A DNA stretch of 64,000 bases from Acanthosepion esculentum (taxonomy: Eukaryota > Mollusca > Cephalopoda > Sepiida > Sepiidae), in assembly GCA_964036315.1 (NCBI GenBank), contig OZ038496.1, forward strand, positions 18,245,485-18,309,484, in the 5' to 3' direction. Below the pieces are notes generated by a model. It did not search any database, was not told where the DNA came from, and saw only the letters and a program-made list of their open reading frames with translations. This document shows positions 21,210-32,299 of the stretch, one piece after another; position 1 is the first letter of the stretch; each line of letters opens with the position of its first letter. The position numbers were made by a program, and so were the translations under genes.

Positions 21210-22580
21210 TGAAGAGAAAAATTAAATTAATCAGAGAAGTGTGTCTGAAGTCATGTGAATGGTTTTGTTTAAATTCCTTGCGATCAACATTTAAGTTCTT
21301 GCCTGCGTAAAATTATTCACCAATTATATTATCAGCCTTTAACCAAGCACGAAGCACTTCAAAGATTTTTCTTTCAACAATCCAAGAAAGCTAAACTATC
21401 TCTTTTCATCTACCTTTGAAAGTATACAATCATATATCCCTTCAGTGAGCAACAATCTCTTTGTTTTAAACATTTTTTAATAGGATTTTGTGTCAGATCC
21501 TTTAATCTGTTGTATGAATATTTCCTCTTCATGGCAATTCGTTAAAACTATCGACTCTAAAAATTTCTGATTTATTTTCCTGAAATGAGCTACTGACACG
21601 TCAAGCATGTAAATTTGTAAATATATTCCTTATCTTGTTTTGTTAAAAGTACCCATGTGTTTCCTTGTCATTATCATTTTTTATTATTCTTCTTGGCATG
21701 AGTAAATCAACTGTTCATTTTAATTCCTAAGCTCCACGCCACTATAGGGAAACAATCCCAGAATGCAGCACCATTGAAATTTATCTAAAAACCATACCAA
21801 ATGTTGACCCAAGCATTATGATTTAAATTGGATTTTAGTAGCACAAGGTCACAAGTCAACAAAAACCATGTTTTGATAAAATTTTATTTTCCAAAAATAA
21901 GGCATTTCTTCTTGGTTTCAAGTTTAATCTTTACCTCCCTGTATATTTCTTTTGTAATTTTATTTTCCTAAAAATTAGGTCACTTTTCCTGTTGTCAAAG
22001 TCTTCTCTGGGAAAGCAATCCACTTTGGGAGTTTTACAAATTTCTAAATATTTCTGCCTAAATTGCTGTTTAGGTGTAAAGCTTAAATAATTTAAAAAAA
22101 AAATTGTTTTTGTATTCAGTCACGATTGGTTAAACTACTATTATTCTTCTTAAAATCACAAAGCATAACAAATGCAGACAAAATGCAAATTTTTCAGGAT
22201 ATCTTTTTATTTTTATCGCATTTATTATCATTACATAAGTAAATTGATTTGTTTTGAAAAAAATTATCAAATCAGTTTGATCAGAATTTTTCTGATTGGG
22301 GTAAAACAGGACATTGGAAATGAATGGAAACACGCATTAGATTTGATGAATGGATGAAATTGTTTTCATAAATGATGAAGTGTTTTTGATGTTTATCAGA
22401 GATGCTGTTTCTTTTTGCATTCATTTTTGTTCTATTTTGAGAAAGAGAAAAATAGAAACTCTGTTTCTTTTTGCATTAGGTTTTCTTTGCTTTTGAGAAA
22501 GAGAAAGATAAAGATTCAAATTAGATAATTTTTACAAATGAAGAGCTGAATAAGAAAGCACTCTCTCTTTCTTTGTCTAT
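21210..22580. other. No gene recognised
   Basis: AT-rich. A 35-bp piece at 21748-21786 (gggaaacaatcccagaatgc) matches 20352-20390. I see no other feature. Confidence 0.45.
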
Positions 22581-22589
22581 CGTCATCTA

Positions 22590-22827
22590 CAAGGGCTCAG
22601 AGATGTTTTTGAACTCTGTCAATGCTGGAGAGTGAGGTCTGAGAAACTCCAAACCCAAATATGACAATATTACCCCATTTTGGGCATGATCTGGCTCCTG
22701 TAAAGTTAGAGGATAGTAAGAGGCAGGTACTTACTGGGGCAATACAGAAAGGCAACCATTTTAACTGAATCCTTAGCAGTCGATTGTATGTATGAGTTGT
22801 CAGAAGTATTGAATTGCATATGCAACA
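22590..22827 (-). pseudogene. Second Jockey-like LINE family, RT fragment
   Basis: The minus strand shows NIVIFGFGVSQTSLSSIDRV, matching CCHIWVGAAQTALSSIDRV at 54950. The fragment ends where the 0.7-kb repeat begins. Confidence 0.7.
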
Positions 22828-23530
22828 AGTGTTGAGTTGTATGATCAAATGTGGAGTATCACATTCCAGTGATTTTTGCTATATCTCACAGAATTGTGAT
22901 TTATCATTTGTGAATATACTTTCGCAAAAACCTTGTCAGTTCTTTTTTTAATTTGGTTAGCGATCACAATATAAGCGGAAAAGTGAACAAGAAAAAATGC
23001 AGAAAATGTTAAAAAAATAAGAGAATAACGAAGTTTAAAAGGCTAACCTGGAAATGGATCGACTCAAGAGTGACTGCTTCATTAACCAAGAATAGCTTAA
23101 AAATGCAGATAAAAAAGGAATATTTTGATGTATATTTAAAATACAGGATTGTATTTTAGAAAGAAAGGAAATTATTATTCATAAACTAACAAATTTTGTT
23201 AATGAATTGGTTTATACAAAAAAAAGAAGTGTCATTGATTTTAAGCAAAGATTTTGTATGACGAAAATGAAAGCAAGTCTTTAAATCCTGGAGGGTGGAG
23301 AGATCCATCATGTATGTGCTGGAAGTGTTGACTTAATTAATTAGATGTAGTGCATTACTTTTCTGTGATTTTTACTGATTTGTTTACATTTGACAAGCAT
23401 ATATTATGGTTTATTCTTTGGGAAAATTTGCATTTTTATACTTTTACCCAAAATTTTTTTTTTTAAACTTCAGCTCATCATCATAAAACAAAAGACAATA
23501 AAAGAAAATAAAAAATGCAGAAAATGTTAA
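22828..23530. repeat. 0.7-kb direct repeat, copy A
   Basis: The segment is almost identical to 26182-26889, 3.35 kb downstream in the same orientation. Within it, a 100-bp piece at 22997-23096 is repeated at 23515-23612, so the unit behaves like part of a tandem repeat with a period of about 518 bp. Some frames are open for short spans, but no protein family is recognisable. Confidence 0.85.
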
Positions 23531-23612
23531 AAAATAAGAAAATAACGAAGTTTAAAAGGCTAACCTGGAAATGGATCAACTCAAGAGTGACTGCTTTATT
23601 AACCAAGAATAT
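23515..23612. repeat. Start of a further unit of the 518-bp period
   Basis: The 98 bp match 22997-23096 with few changes (for example ggatcaactc versus ggatcgactc), then diverge at ataaggaaacc. Copy B lacks this extension beyond about 15 bp. Confidence 0.8.
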
Positions 23613-23742
23613 AAGGAAACCTGTACATATATGTATATATTTATCTTTACACATCCATCTACCTAAAATAATAATAATTTTGTTTGGAAGTGACTTGTTA
23701 ATAACATGTTTTGTAAAAAAAAAAAAAAAAATTTACATTGGC

Positions 23743-23850
23743 TTTCCTGCCACCTACAATTTTCAAAAATTTAAATGCAACATCAATTACCATCTTCTGT
23801 CATCAAAACCCTGTTCTTTTATTGTCCTTTCTCATGCAGAGTGTTTTGAA
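23743..23850 (+). pseudogene. Short LINE tail fragment
   Basis: Residues like GFPATYNFQKFKCNINYHLL correspond to the SCFPDSYNLQQFKCNV segment of the first LINE family. Only about 100 bp is recognisable. Confidence 0.55.
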
Positions 23851-23884
23851 CATTACTTAAAGATGTGAAAGCAAACTACATTCC

Positions 23885-24045
23885 AGTAAAATCTTGGTCT
23901 CTTCAAGTCCAGCGTCAAATGATATCTATCCTACACATCTTCATAATATGCATTTCTTAATTCCTCCTTCTCCTTCCCTTTACAACAATCTCACTCAATA
24001 ACCCACTACATTGAGTGTCTCTCAGGCCTTCTATTGAGTGAAAAA
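23885..24045 (+). pseudogene. Second Jockey-like LINE 3' end
   Basis: Contains cttggtctcttcaagtccag and the tail acattgagtgtctctcaggc, as in 24235-24455. Confidence 0.65.
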
Positions 24046-24234
24046 ACAGTAAAAAAAAAATAAATTAAGCATTTTGGTTACTGAAGAATCATTTATACAT
24101 CTCTTGCGCCCAACTAATATTCAATGCTACCTTTGTTTTTCAAAGGAATTTTTAAAATCTTTAGATGAAGACATCTTGGGGATTTTTAATGCCAAGAACA
24201 TTACTCCTTAAGCAAATTCATCTTTCTTTGTTTA

Positions 24235-24455
24235 ATTTTTGCCATCTTCCCCAGAATTGTTACTATCCCAAGTGGGTGTTTCCCTGACAACTGCAATCTT
24301 GGTCTCTTCAAAGGCAGGGTCAACTGTTACCTATCCTACATCTTCCTATAATATGCATTTCTTACTTCCTCCTCCCCAATCCACTCATTTACAACAATCT
24401 CACTCAGTAGCCCTCTGCCTTGAGTGGTCCTTGGGCCTTGTATTTTAATCATAAA
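24235..24455 (+). pseudogene. Second Jockey-like LINE 3' end
   Basis: The C-terminal segment (FPDNCNLGLFKGRVNCYLSY in a mixed frame) is followed by the tail gagtggtccttgggccttgt. It lies 190 bp after a similar tail, so two insertions or a duplication of one. Confidence 0.7.
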
Positions 24456-24495
24456 AAATATATATCTTTGAATGAATCAATATCCATCTACATGT

Positions 24496-24531
24496 GTGTG
24501 TGTGTGTCCATATATATATATATATATATAA
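24496..24531. repeat. (GT)n/(TA)n microsatellite
   Basis: GT repeats followed by ccatatata; the TA tract borders the left arm of the foldback at 24539. Confidence 0.9.
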
Positions 24532-24538
24532 ACATATA

Positions 24539-24896
24539 TTGTTAAATATAACAGACAATGAATGTCTATTATGTTTAATCATGTGCCATTCAAAACTTTG
24601 TACGGTTGCTTTATTTTCAGGAGAAAATAAAGACAAAAATTTTTATTATGCTCTTCCTCAATCTAAGCTTTAAGCTCACATGAGCCATCTTCAGAGTGGA
24701 CATTTAAATAAAGATATTCACCATCAAAGATGATTTTCTGTTATGTTCACATAGAAGATTGATTAATAAAAAAATATCCAAATGTTGGACAATTTTTGTC
24801 TTTATTTTCTCCCAAAATTAAAACAACCATACAAAGTTTAGAACGGCCAATGATCAAACATAATAGACATTCGTGGTCTGTTATATTTAACAATAT
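24539..24896. mobile_element. Foldback element with ~105-bp inverted arms
   Basis: The left arm (24539-24645) and right arm (24792-24896) are about 90 percent complementary. Both contain attgttaaatataacagac and gaatgtctattatgtttgat (with changes) and gagaaaataaagacaaaaat. The 145-bp centre holds a hammerhead-like hairpin on the minus strand (24669-24694). (TA)n tracts flank both sides. Confidence 0.75.
24669..24694 (-). other. Hammerhead-like hairpin within the foldback
   Basis: The minus strand reads CTGAAGA, a five-pair stem GGCTC-ATGT-GAGCT, then TAAA. CTGATGA and GAAA would be canonical, so both boxes are altered. Confidence 0.35.
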
Positions 24897-24929
24897 AAGT
24901 CTGAATAATGATCTGCTGCCCCAATACAC

Positions 24930-24931
<2 letters not shown>

Positions 24932-24961
<30 letters not shown>
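24932..24961. repeat. (TA)n microsatellite
   Basis: A pure TA tract that follows the foldback element. Confidence 0.95.
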
Positions 24962-24965
<4 letters not shown>

Positions 24966-25045
24966 AACAGATTCTTAATGATACAGAATTTTATAACAGC
25001 AAGGAAAAAGTAATTTTTTGATGGCATTTTAACTAAAAACTAAAA

Positions 25046-25074
25046 CAATCGGTTTCGATCCAGATCTTATCAAG
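25046..25074 (-). other. Hammerhead-like motif 3' of a Penelope fragment
   Basis: The minus strand gives cttgataa, then GATC-tg-GATC as a four-pair stem, then GAAACCGAT. It lies 80 bp downstream of the Penelope C-terminus at 25153. The CTGATGA box is altered. Confidence 0.4.
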
Positions 25075-25152
25075 TTTATTCTCTGGGTATATCTTAGAGG
25101 AATAAAAGGATGAAATGAAGGAATTAGGCAAAAAAAAAACAAAAAAAAATCC

Positions 25153-25400
25153 CTAGATTCCAATCACATTCAAACCCAACAAGCAATCTCTCTGTTTGCA
25201 GAGAGAAGGCCTGCAAGATCTAATGTAAATGGACTCCAATTCTTTAAGATGAAATATTGAGTGCGACCTAGACAGAATGGTAAAACAGTCAGCACTCAAT
25301 CCATACACACATTCCCTACTGTTTATAGCATGCTGTGCTATGGAAGACCCGGATGTATTCACTAGCTGACTACCACTAGTGGCCGGATTCAAAATTCTGG

Positions 25401-25406
<6 letters not shown>
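25153..25406 (-). pseudogene. Penelope-like element C-terminus
   Basis: The minus strand frame shows SSIAQHAINSRECVYGLSAD, FTILSRSHSIFHLKELESIY and RPSLCKQRDCLLGLNVIGI. It matches the copy at 13210-13650 (SAVAQHLVENIACVKSY and PSLCRQKEFVKSL). The GIY-YIG motif that should precede it is replaced by a (TA)n tract. Confidence 0.75.

Positions 25407-25433
<27 letters not shown>
25407..25433. repeat. (TA)n at junction of two Penelope fragments
   Basis: The tract lies exactly between the two different Penelope-family fragments on the minus strand. Confidence 0.9.
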
Positions 25434-25439
<6 letters not shown>

Positions 25440-25770
25440 GGGTTTGATGTTTGCCATGATTAGATTTGTAGAGTGTTTGTAGATGATTTTTTGCGCAAAC
25501 TCTATTCATTGGGTATGTCTAAATTCCTATTTAAACCTAGAATGCGTGAATTTATTTTAAAAATACATTTTAACTCAGACTTTCTTGTTGCCATTTAAAT
25601 GAAGACACTAAAAGAATGCATCTAACATTACCAATGCTATGGTCTGGTTGGTTGAAATGTGCAGCTGCAGTGAAATGGATGTCGTTTTCTTTGATAGTTA
25701 GATATGGTTATTAAAACAAAGATGGAATTCTGTACCTGTTTCACCAATATAATTTCTTGTTTTGCATTTG
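25440..25770 (-). pseudogene. Penelope-like GIY-YIG fragment, first family
   Basis: The minus strand reads NYIGETGTEFHLCFNNH, closely matching KYVGETGSEFCLWFNNH at 12700. Further 3' come stops and frame changes. It belongs to the same family as 12355-12981 and not to the family of the adjacent 25153-25406 fragment. Confidence 0.65.
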
Positions 25771-26181
25771 TTGCCAAAAAGTAAATATGTATATTATATT
25801 TGAACCATCACAAGTCAAGGGAAGAGGTCAGTTTACTGAAGAGATTTTCATACATAAATATCCTATCTATCTCGATATATTTATATATGAAAAAGTCATC
25901 ATGATATCAGGAGCTTGGGCTTTGCAATGTTTTCCTTCTTGTTTTCAGAACAATAATTTTATGAACTGATGAATATGAAACTTAATTTTCCTTATTCTTT
26001 TCTTCTTTTTAGGTAAGTGAACCTTCATTTTGATTGACTTTTGGAAAGGCCATTGGTATGTTCAAATTTATTGTTTTGTATTTTCTTGAACTTAATTATT
26101 TCTGTTGTATCTTGTATCACATGTTCCTTAAGTCTGTGAAAAAATAAATTAGTGTATTCCAAAGAGAGGAAATACTTTCTG

Positions 26182-26889
26182 TAAGTGTTGTTGTATGATC
26201 AAATGTGGAGTATCACATTTCAGTGATTTTTGCTATATCTCACAGAATTGTGATTTATCATTTGTGAATATACTTTCGCAAAAACCTTGTCAGTTCTTTT
26301 TTTAATTTGGTTAGCGATCACAATATAAGCGGAAAAGTGAACAAGAAAAAAATGCAGAAAATGTTAAAAAAATAAGAGAATAACGAAGTTTAAAAGGCTA
26401 ACCTGGAAATGGATCGACTCAAGAGTGACTGCTTCATTAACCAAGAATAGCTTAAAAATGCAGATAAAAAAGGAATATTTTGATGTATAGATATTTAAAA
26501 TAAAGGATTGCATTTTAGAAAGAAAGGAAATTATTATTCATAAACTAACAAATTTTGTTAATGAATTGGTTTATACAAAAAAAAAGAAGTGTCATTGATT
26601 TTAAGCAAAGATTTTGTATGACGAAAATGAAAGCAAGTCTTTAAATCCTGGAGGGTGGAGAGATCCATCATGTATGTGCCAGAAGTGTTGATTTACTTAA
26701 TTAGATGTAGTGCATTACTTTTTTGTGATTTTTACTGATTTGTTTACATTTGACAATCATATGTTATGGTTTATTCTTTGGGAAAATTTGCATTTTTATA
26801 CTTTTTCAAAAAAACTTTTTTTTTATTCTTCAGTTCATCATCATAAAACAAAAGACAAAAGAAAATAAAAAAATGCAGAAAATATTAAG
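26182..26889. repeat. 0.7-kb direct repeat, copy B
   Basis: Nearly identical to 22828-23530. Small differences are a 4-bp insertion (gtatagatatt) and single substitutions. The copy stops 15 bp into the next unit. Confidence 0.85.
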
Positions 26890-26899
26890 AAATGCCATT

Positions 26900-27620
26900 T
26901 CATTGGATAATACAGCATACTTGTATTTATAAACCCATATTCCCTTTGTGAACAAAAAAAAAATTTTTTGAATATATCTAGTAACATACAAATTGAATTT
27001 GTTGACTTGAGAATATAGCCATTATTGAAAATGGAATTTAATGTATTTTCCTCAATTCCAAATGCATCTGACATTATTAATTCTTGGTGATTATTACTCT
27101 GCAAACATTTTTTTAGAACCAGGAAAATTTGCTCAAAATTATATTTGCTGTGTTGGAATGATGTAAATAAGTATTTTCACCTGAGGGATTATTTAAAAAA
27201 CAAAACGAGCTTGCAACTGACTGAACAAAATTTTAAAAATTTCTGCTATTCTCACTTTGGTGAACTCCAGACAGACTCAAAATTTTCAATAAGAGAAGAG
27301 ATGCTTATTTTGTTTTTATATTACATCCATAAATCTTATGTATAAAATTCTATGACTTATGTTCGTCCATCTGTCAATCCATCACACCTTCTAAAATAGC
27401 CATACATTGATAGATTGAAACCAAATTTTGGGAAGAAGTGCAAACTGGTAAGCAGGTGCAAAGTACTGTTAGTTTTACTAGGGTGCATCATAGATTAGTA
27501 CAATAAATTTTCATCCATTTTTTTTAAATTAAAAGTTTAAATATATTATATGCAAAATGCCCCCCACTATTTTAAAGACAATTCACCGATTGAAATAACA
27601 AATACTTTATTAATAAAAAT
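26900..27620. other. No gene recognised
   Basis: AT-rich. An open frame of 66 codons at 27145-27345 has no motif I recognise. Bases 27357-27500 (tgttcgtccatctgtcaatc) look like part of an interspersed repeat, but there is no second copy here. Confidence 0.4.
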
Positions 27621-27639
27621 GCAATGTTGTTTTTTGTAT

Positions 27640-27872
27640 ATATATTTAAGTCTTATATATACAAGAATCCAGTTTTCCCAGTGTTTGTGAGGACTATAAA
27701 CAAATCACAAAGCCAAACACTTCAAAAAGTTGGAATTTGGCTCCAGAAAGATATATTTATGCATGACAAGTTGTATTTTGCATGCTCAAGAGTAAGAAAT
27801 CCTAAGAATTTTTCACTGTTAAAAAGGAAAAGAAAGAAGAGAAATTTTCTTGAAAAGTATTGTTTACCATGA
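27640..27872 (+). pseudogene. Helitron helicase C-terminal fragment
   Basis: The frame reads FVRTINKSQSQTLQKVGIWL, then FMHDKLYFACSRVRNPKNF. These correspond to the TINKSQGQT and QLYVAFSRV motifs of the Pif1-like helicase at the C-terminus of the Rep-helicase protein in rolling-circle (Helitron) transposons. It is about 80 codons long and ends at a stop at 27870-27872. The Rep domain and the rest of the helicase are missing. Host Pif1 helicases share these motifs, but the isolated fragment in a repeat-rich area favours a Helitron. Confidence 0.65.
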
Positions 27873-28174
27873 AGTCTTATAAAATTAAAGTAAAGAAATT
27901 ATTAAACAGTGAAGTAAAGTTTTTGACAAAGTATTTTTCCAAACAAATTATTCAAATTGCATTGATTGGTTTGTGAAATTGAACAAAACATACAGTTTGT
28001 AAATCTCTACAAAAAATGTTAATGATAACTTCAACAGTACTATTTTAACATATATCAACATGTTGTAAAAAATTCTAGTTATATAAAAATGCTAGCTATA
28101 GGTATATAAATAAATAATTTGAAGGTGAGGGTATAAAAATTTTATTATGGCTATAAAAATGGACATTTTAAACA

Positions 28175-28205
28175 TATATATATATATATATATACATATA
28201 TATAT
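28175..28205. repeat. (TA)n microsatellite
   Basis: TA run with one internal CA. Confidence 0.9.
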
Positions 28206-28359
28206 AAAAAATATATAACACAAAGAGGTAGGAAGAGAAAGGATAAGAAAAAAAATTTTTGTAAAAAGTATATAGCAACAAAAAAGAGATAAGAAAAACA
28301 GGTTAACTTGCTATTGCTACTTCTCTTCAGAACCAATCAAGGAAAAAAGCATGTGGGCA

Positions 28360-28915
28360 TAGAATATGTACTCTAGAGAATATGAGAAAAAAATACTATT
28401 CAGGAAAGCGAACAATAAAAAAACAAGAATTAAGAAAACAGAAATAACGATTGACATTACATTTAAATGTTTGAAGATGAAACTTTGAAGCAAGAAGCCA
28501 GACGAGAGTTCCACAGGTGAGAAGTGTGAGAGTAGACACTCTTAGCATAGAACTTATGGTTACCTCTAGCCATTTCAGCTGTAAAATGATGAGATCCTGC
28601 CACCAGTTGAATATTGCACTTAAAAGGCATAAAGTCTAGGTACGAAAGAGCAAAGTTCATGAGAACTCTTTCCATGAAAATATTTATAGAAAAGGCATAG
28701 GGAAGATCTGTTAGGGTGCTGGGAAAGTGAATGAAGCCGTGATGCCAGGTCAGAACCTATAAAATTGCAGATTCTTCTTTGGATTTTATCAAGAACCTTT
28801 AAATATATAGCAGAAGCACCAGACCAGATATGGCAGCAATATTCAAAGCATGGATAAATGGTAGACTTATAAGAAAGTAAGATAGACTCTGTCTGGCATG
28901 ACACAGTGGGCCCAC
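28360..28915 (-). pseudogene. Jockey/CR1-like LINE, best RT C-terminal fragment
   Basis: On the minus strand: LLSYKSTIYPCFEYCCHIWS, LDKIQRRICNFIGSDLASRL, then LCLFYKYFHGKSSHELCSF, a frame change, and FTAEMARGNHKFYAKS, HTSHLWNSRLASCF. This is the region after the RT catalytic palm in this LINE family. The longest unbroken frame is 94 codons (28620-28904). It served as the reference for the more decayed copies in the window. Confidence 0.85.
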
Positions 28916-28929
28916 TTTCCTGTCAACAG

Positions 28930-29905
28930 ACCTAGCAGTTCAGTAGAAATACAATAAAAGTCATAATGATAGTGCATCGCCTAAAAGAAAAAAATTTCAA
29001 CTTGAATTTAGCTTACTTAGTAAATACTTAGTAAATATCAATATTATTTATGTTGTGTTTGTTTTTGAAACCTGGACAGCAAAGGGCTACAGATAAATGT
29101 TCAGAACTTAACCTGAAAAGCTTATGAGTTTCTTTTCATTGATGTTCTACACAATAACAATATTTATTTCTATTTGGCTGCCATTAAAACCTTTGTTATT
29201 ATTTTCATGTCATGCGATACAAAATCAATGTTCCAATATATAGATTTTTCTCTGATTAGACGCCTTCTCTTTTGACTCCCACTAAAAAAAAAATAGGGAA
29301 TTCATTAACCAGTATGATTGTATAGTATTGGATGTATTCGCTGGATCTCTTGGGACATTGCTGTTTTGAGTCTTTTTACTTCTTCTTCAATATTTGAGTC
29401 ACTGTCTAATAGCTTTAAGTGTTATTTCAAAGTTCAATGTATAGCCAGTTGTTTATTTATATATATATATATATATAAATATTTGGATAAATCAAACAAC
29501 CAGATATAAGCAACCGTATATATGTGTGTTGGCATGCATAGACAGTCAAGCAAATAAAGAATCATCAAATTTATTCATGAGGTGTAAACATAACAGTGCT
29601 CAATGTGTGTAGACAGAGCAAAGATATATATTAATAAATATACATATACAAATACCTACATTTAAGTGTGCGACTTAAATTTCGCTGGTTTTCCAGCTCA
29701 TTGGGCAGAAAGTATATCTTATGTTTTTATAAAAAGACACAAATGTCACATCGGAAGTATGCTGTTTCATAGACAAAAAAATAAAATAAAATAGAACGAA
29801 AGATGCAGGAAATGAATTGTAGGTAGTGTTCATTTAAAAAATAAATAAATAAATAAGTAGAAAATTAAAATTAATACTGGAGACACTGGTCTATTTATGA
29901 TATGG
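28930..29905. other. No gene recognised; (TA)n at 29458-29476
   Basis: AT-rich sequence with a short TA tract and a TAAA-like run (29836-29856). Nothing else can be supported. Confidence 0.45.
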
Positions 29906-29914
29906 TAACACTCA

Positions 29915-30005
29915 CCAGGTTATTTCTGTTGTTTCAAGTCTCTTTTTCATTTGTGGGGAGATTGTCCAGCATTCGCAATATTCAAGTGTGATGTCTGTCT
30001 TTTAA
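29915..30005 (-). pseudogene. Short RTE-like LINE fragment
   Basis: The plus strand has ttctgttgtttcaagtctct and gggagattgtccagcattcg, matching 15448-15480 and 59550-59575, which are antisense to RTE coding sequence. Confidence 0.55.
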
Positions 30006-30154
30006 AAAATAAAGTATGGAATAGGTGAAAGAATAAAACTGTCTTCTTTGTAAAAACTCATTTATCAAATTGTGCCAGAAAATTAAAAATAACTTAATCT
30101 ATCAAATTATTGCCAGAGAGTTGATAATGTTGTTATTTTCTTTTTGTGAAAATG

Positions 30155-30400
30155 TTGTAGCATACCTATGGACGATAATGGGTGTGTCCCCATTCCAATA
30201 AATACAGTAGTAAATATTGTATGCTGGAGTAGAGTTGGAGATTCTTTGTGGAATTCACATGACTCACTTCTAGCAGTTGACTACTTCTTCTACACAATGC
30301 AGGCAAATCTTATACGTGTTGTTCTTGTCCTAAGTATTATCATTCATTACCAACCTTTGTGTGATTATTCTATTCAGTAACCTTCCCTAGGTTACAACAA
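30155..30400 (+). repeat. 225-bp interspersed repeat, copy 3
   Basis: It shares catacctatggacgataatg, then ctagcagt and ttcagtaaccttccctaggt with 2985-3205, but is more diverged in the middle. Confidence 0.6.
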
Positions 30401-30409
30401 AAACATTTC

Positions 30410-31270
30410 AATCAATGTGTCACCAGAGTGTTAAAAATTGTTTCATTCTTTTAGTCTCCATAACTACACAGCTATCTATTCTGTTAGCAAATGACAGAAA
30501 TACAGGTGTTCACTATCTGATCCCATTCTTTTTAAAACAATTATACTGTACTTTTCACAATCATCCATCTTTCTTTGCCTTTTTCCTCAAATCCCTTGTG
30601 CAATTGGAAGAGCAGTATTAGAGATTACTTCCTGATAGTTAAATTTTAAAATGCATTGGTTCCTTTTTCCTTCCTCTGTTCCAAATTACTAATGCATTTA
30701 ACCAAAACACAGACAACAGAATAGAATTGGGTAAGGTTTACAAAAGCAGCCCATTTTATTTTCTTTATAAAAATTCTTTGGGGATTGAGACACCAGCTAT
30801 GATATTTTTTACCCTATAAAACTAGTCCACTGAAACCATACATCAGTTGTTTTAAATTTATGGTTAGAAATACTTTTTTAAAAAAGCCCTGCCATGTTTA
30901 ATTAATTTCCATTTGTGTTCTGTATTTTTTTATGATCTTTTTGATCCAGATCATTGATTTCGTTTGCCTTCTTGAATCAATTTGCTGACAGCACTTTCAC
31001 CCTTGCTGAAATCAGTCAGATATTTTTTTTAAAGGTCAAATATAAAACATCGCTTTTAATTAATTTGCATGGTATTTCTGCAAGTCTTCCTTTTGTTTCT
31101 TTTTATGAATCCTTGCCTACTTATTTTGGAAATTCTTTTATATAATCTAAACTTGAAAATCTGGACATCACAAGTAGAACTTGAAAAGATCGCAATGAAT
31201 TATTCATAGATATTGTTTTTTTTATATTTTGTTAAAGTTATTTCTCAGGAGATAAAAATGAAAGAGCTGA
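30410..31270. other. No gene recognised
   Basis: AT-rich; short open frames of 63-68 codons lack motifs. Confidence 0.45.
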
Positions 31271-31276
31271 ATGCAA

Positions 31277-31279
<3 letters not shown>

Positions 31280-31311
<32 letters not shown>
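31280..31311. repeat. (TA)n microsatellite
   Basis: Pure TA tract 15-20 bp upstream of the SINE-S array. Confidence 0.95.
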
Positions 31312-31316
<5 letters not shown>

Positions 31317-31324
31317 AAAAAAGT

Positions 31325-31945
31325 ATATCCTTATCTTCATTGCTATATTCACAACGTTTCGGACTCTATATCTCTGAGATGAGGTATTATGATCACTTGC
31401 ATTATTTATATTATTTTATTTGGACTATTATCCTCATCTTCATTGCCATATTCACAACGTTTCAGCCTCTTAATCTCTGAGATGAGGTATTATAATAACT
31501 TGCATTATTTACATTATTTAGACTGTTATCCTCATCTTCATTGGTATATTCACAATGTTTCAGTTTCAGGTGATTGGAAGTTCAAACGGAACTGTTTATT
31601 TCATCCACTGGGGTAGATTGTTCTAGTTCCACGTGCTATGCTTCTTCTGGATGTCACAGTTATTTCCCTTTAACTCAACACTGCTGTAGCCTTGTATTGA
31701 ACTCTTTGGGTCTAACCAACGTCTTTATCCACTGGGCCACGTGTCCTCAATTATCTGGAGAAGGCTGGAGCATACAACAGCTGAAATGTTGTGAATATAG
31801 CAATGAAGATGAGGATAACAGTCAGAATAATGTAAATAATGCCAATAATCATTTCAGAGATATAGATGCTAAAATGTTGTTAATATGGCAATGAAGATGA
31901 GGATAACAGTCCAAATAATGTAAATAATCATAATACTTCATCTCA
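31325..31945. repeat. SINE-S array: tandem tail units in inverted arrangement
   Basis: Three tail units in antisense orientation (beginning near 31325, 31420 and 31525) are followed by the body, an antisense tRNA-like head (tgaactctttgggtctaacc at 31699-31718), and then two tail units in sense orientation (to 31945). Each unit carries cctcatcttcattg or its complement and attatttacattat. The layout is an inverted repeat with multimerised tails. Confidence 0.75.
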
Positions 31946-32034
31946 GAGATATAGACAGAAACCTGTCACTGTTTATCTCTTGATCGGCATTATTTAGTTA
32001 CACCAGTTATTATCTTCACGACTAAGACCACATT

Positions 32035-32215
32035 GTAGTGAACAGCCCTCATTCCTTTTGTGGAACTGACTCCCACGGGGATGCTTCCCCAGTCACTACA
32101 ATGTTAACCTCTTCAAGACTAGGCTTAATGGTTATGTTCCCCATGTATCCCCATGAACTGTGCCCCATACTCTGTAACCCTGAGTGGTTCTTGGGCTTTG
32201 TAATGTTATTGTAAA
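32035..32215 (+). pseudogene. Second Jockey-like LINE 3' end
   Basis: Contains ggaactgactcccacgggga, cctcttcaagactaggctta and the tail gagtggttcttgggctttgt. Confidence 0.65.
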
Positions 32216-32299
32216 AATGGTTGGACACTTGCCAGTAAAATTCTTTCGGTTACTGGCATATGCAAGCACCACATAAAGCTAGGGATCATTAAAAGCCTG

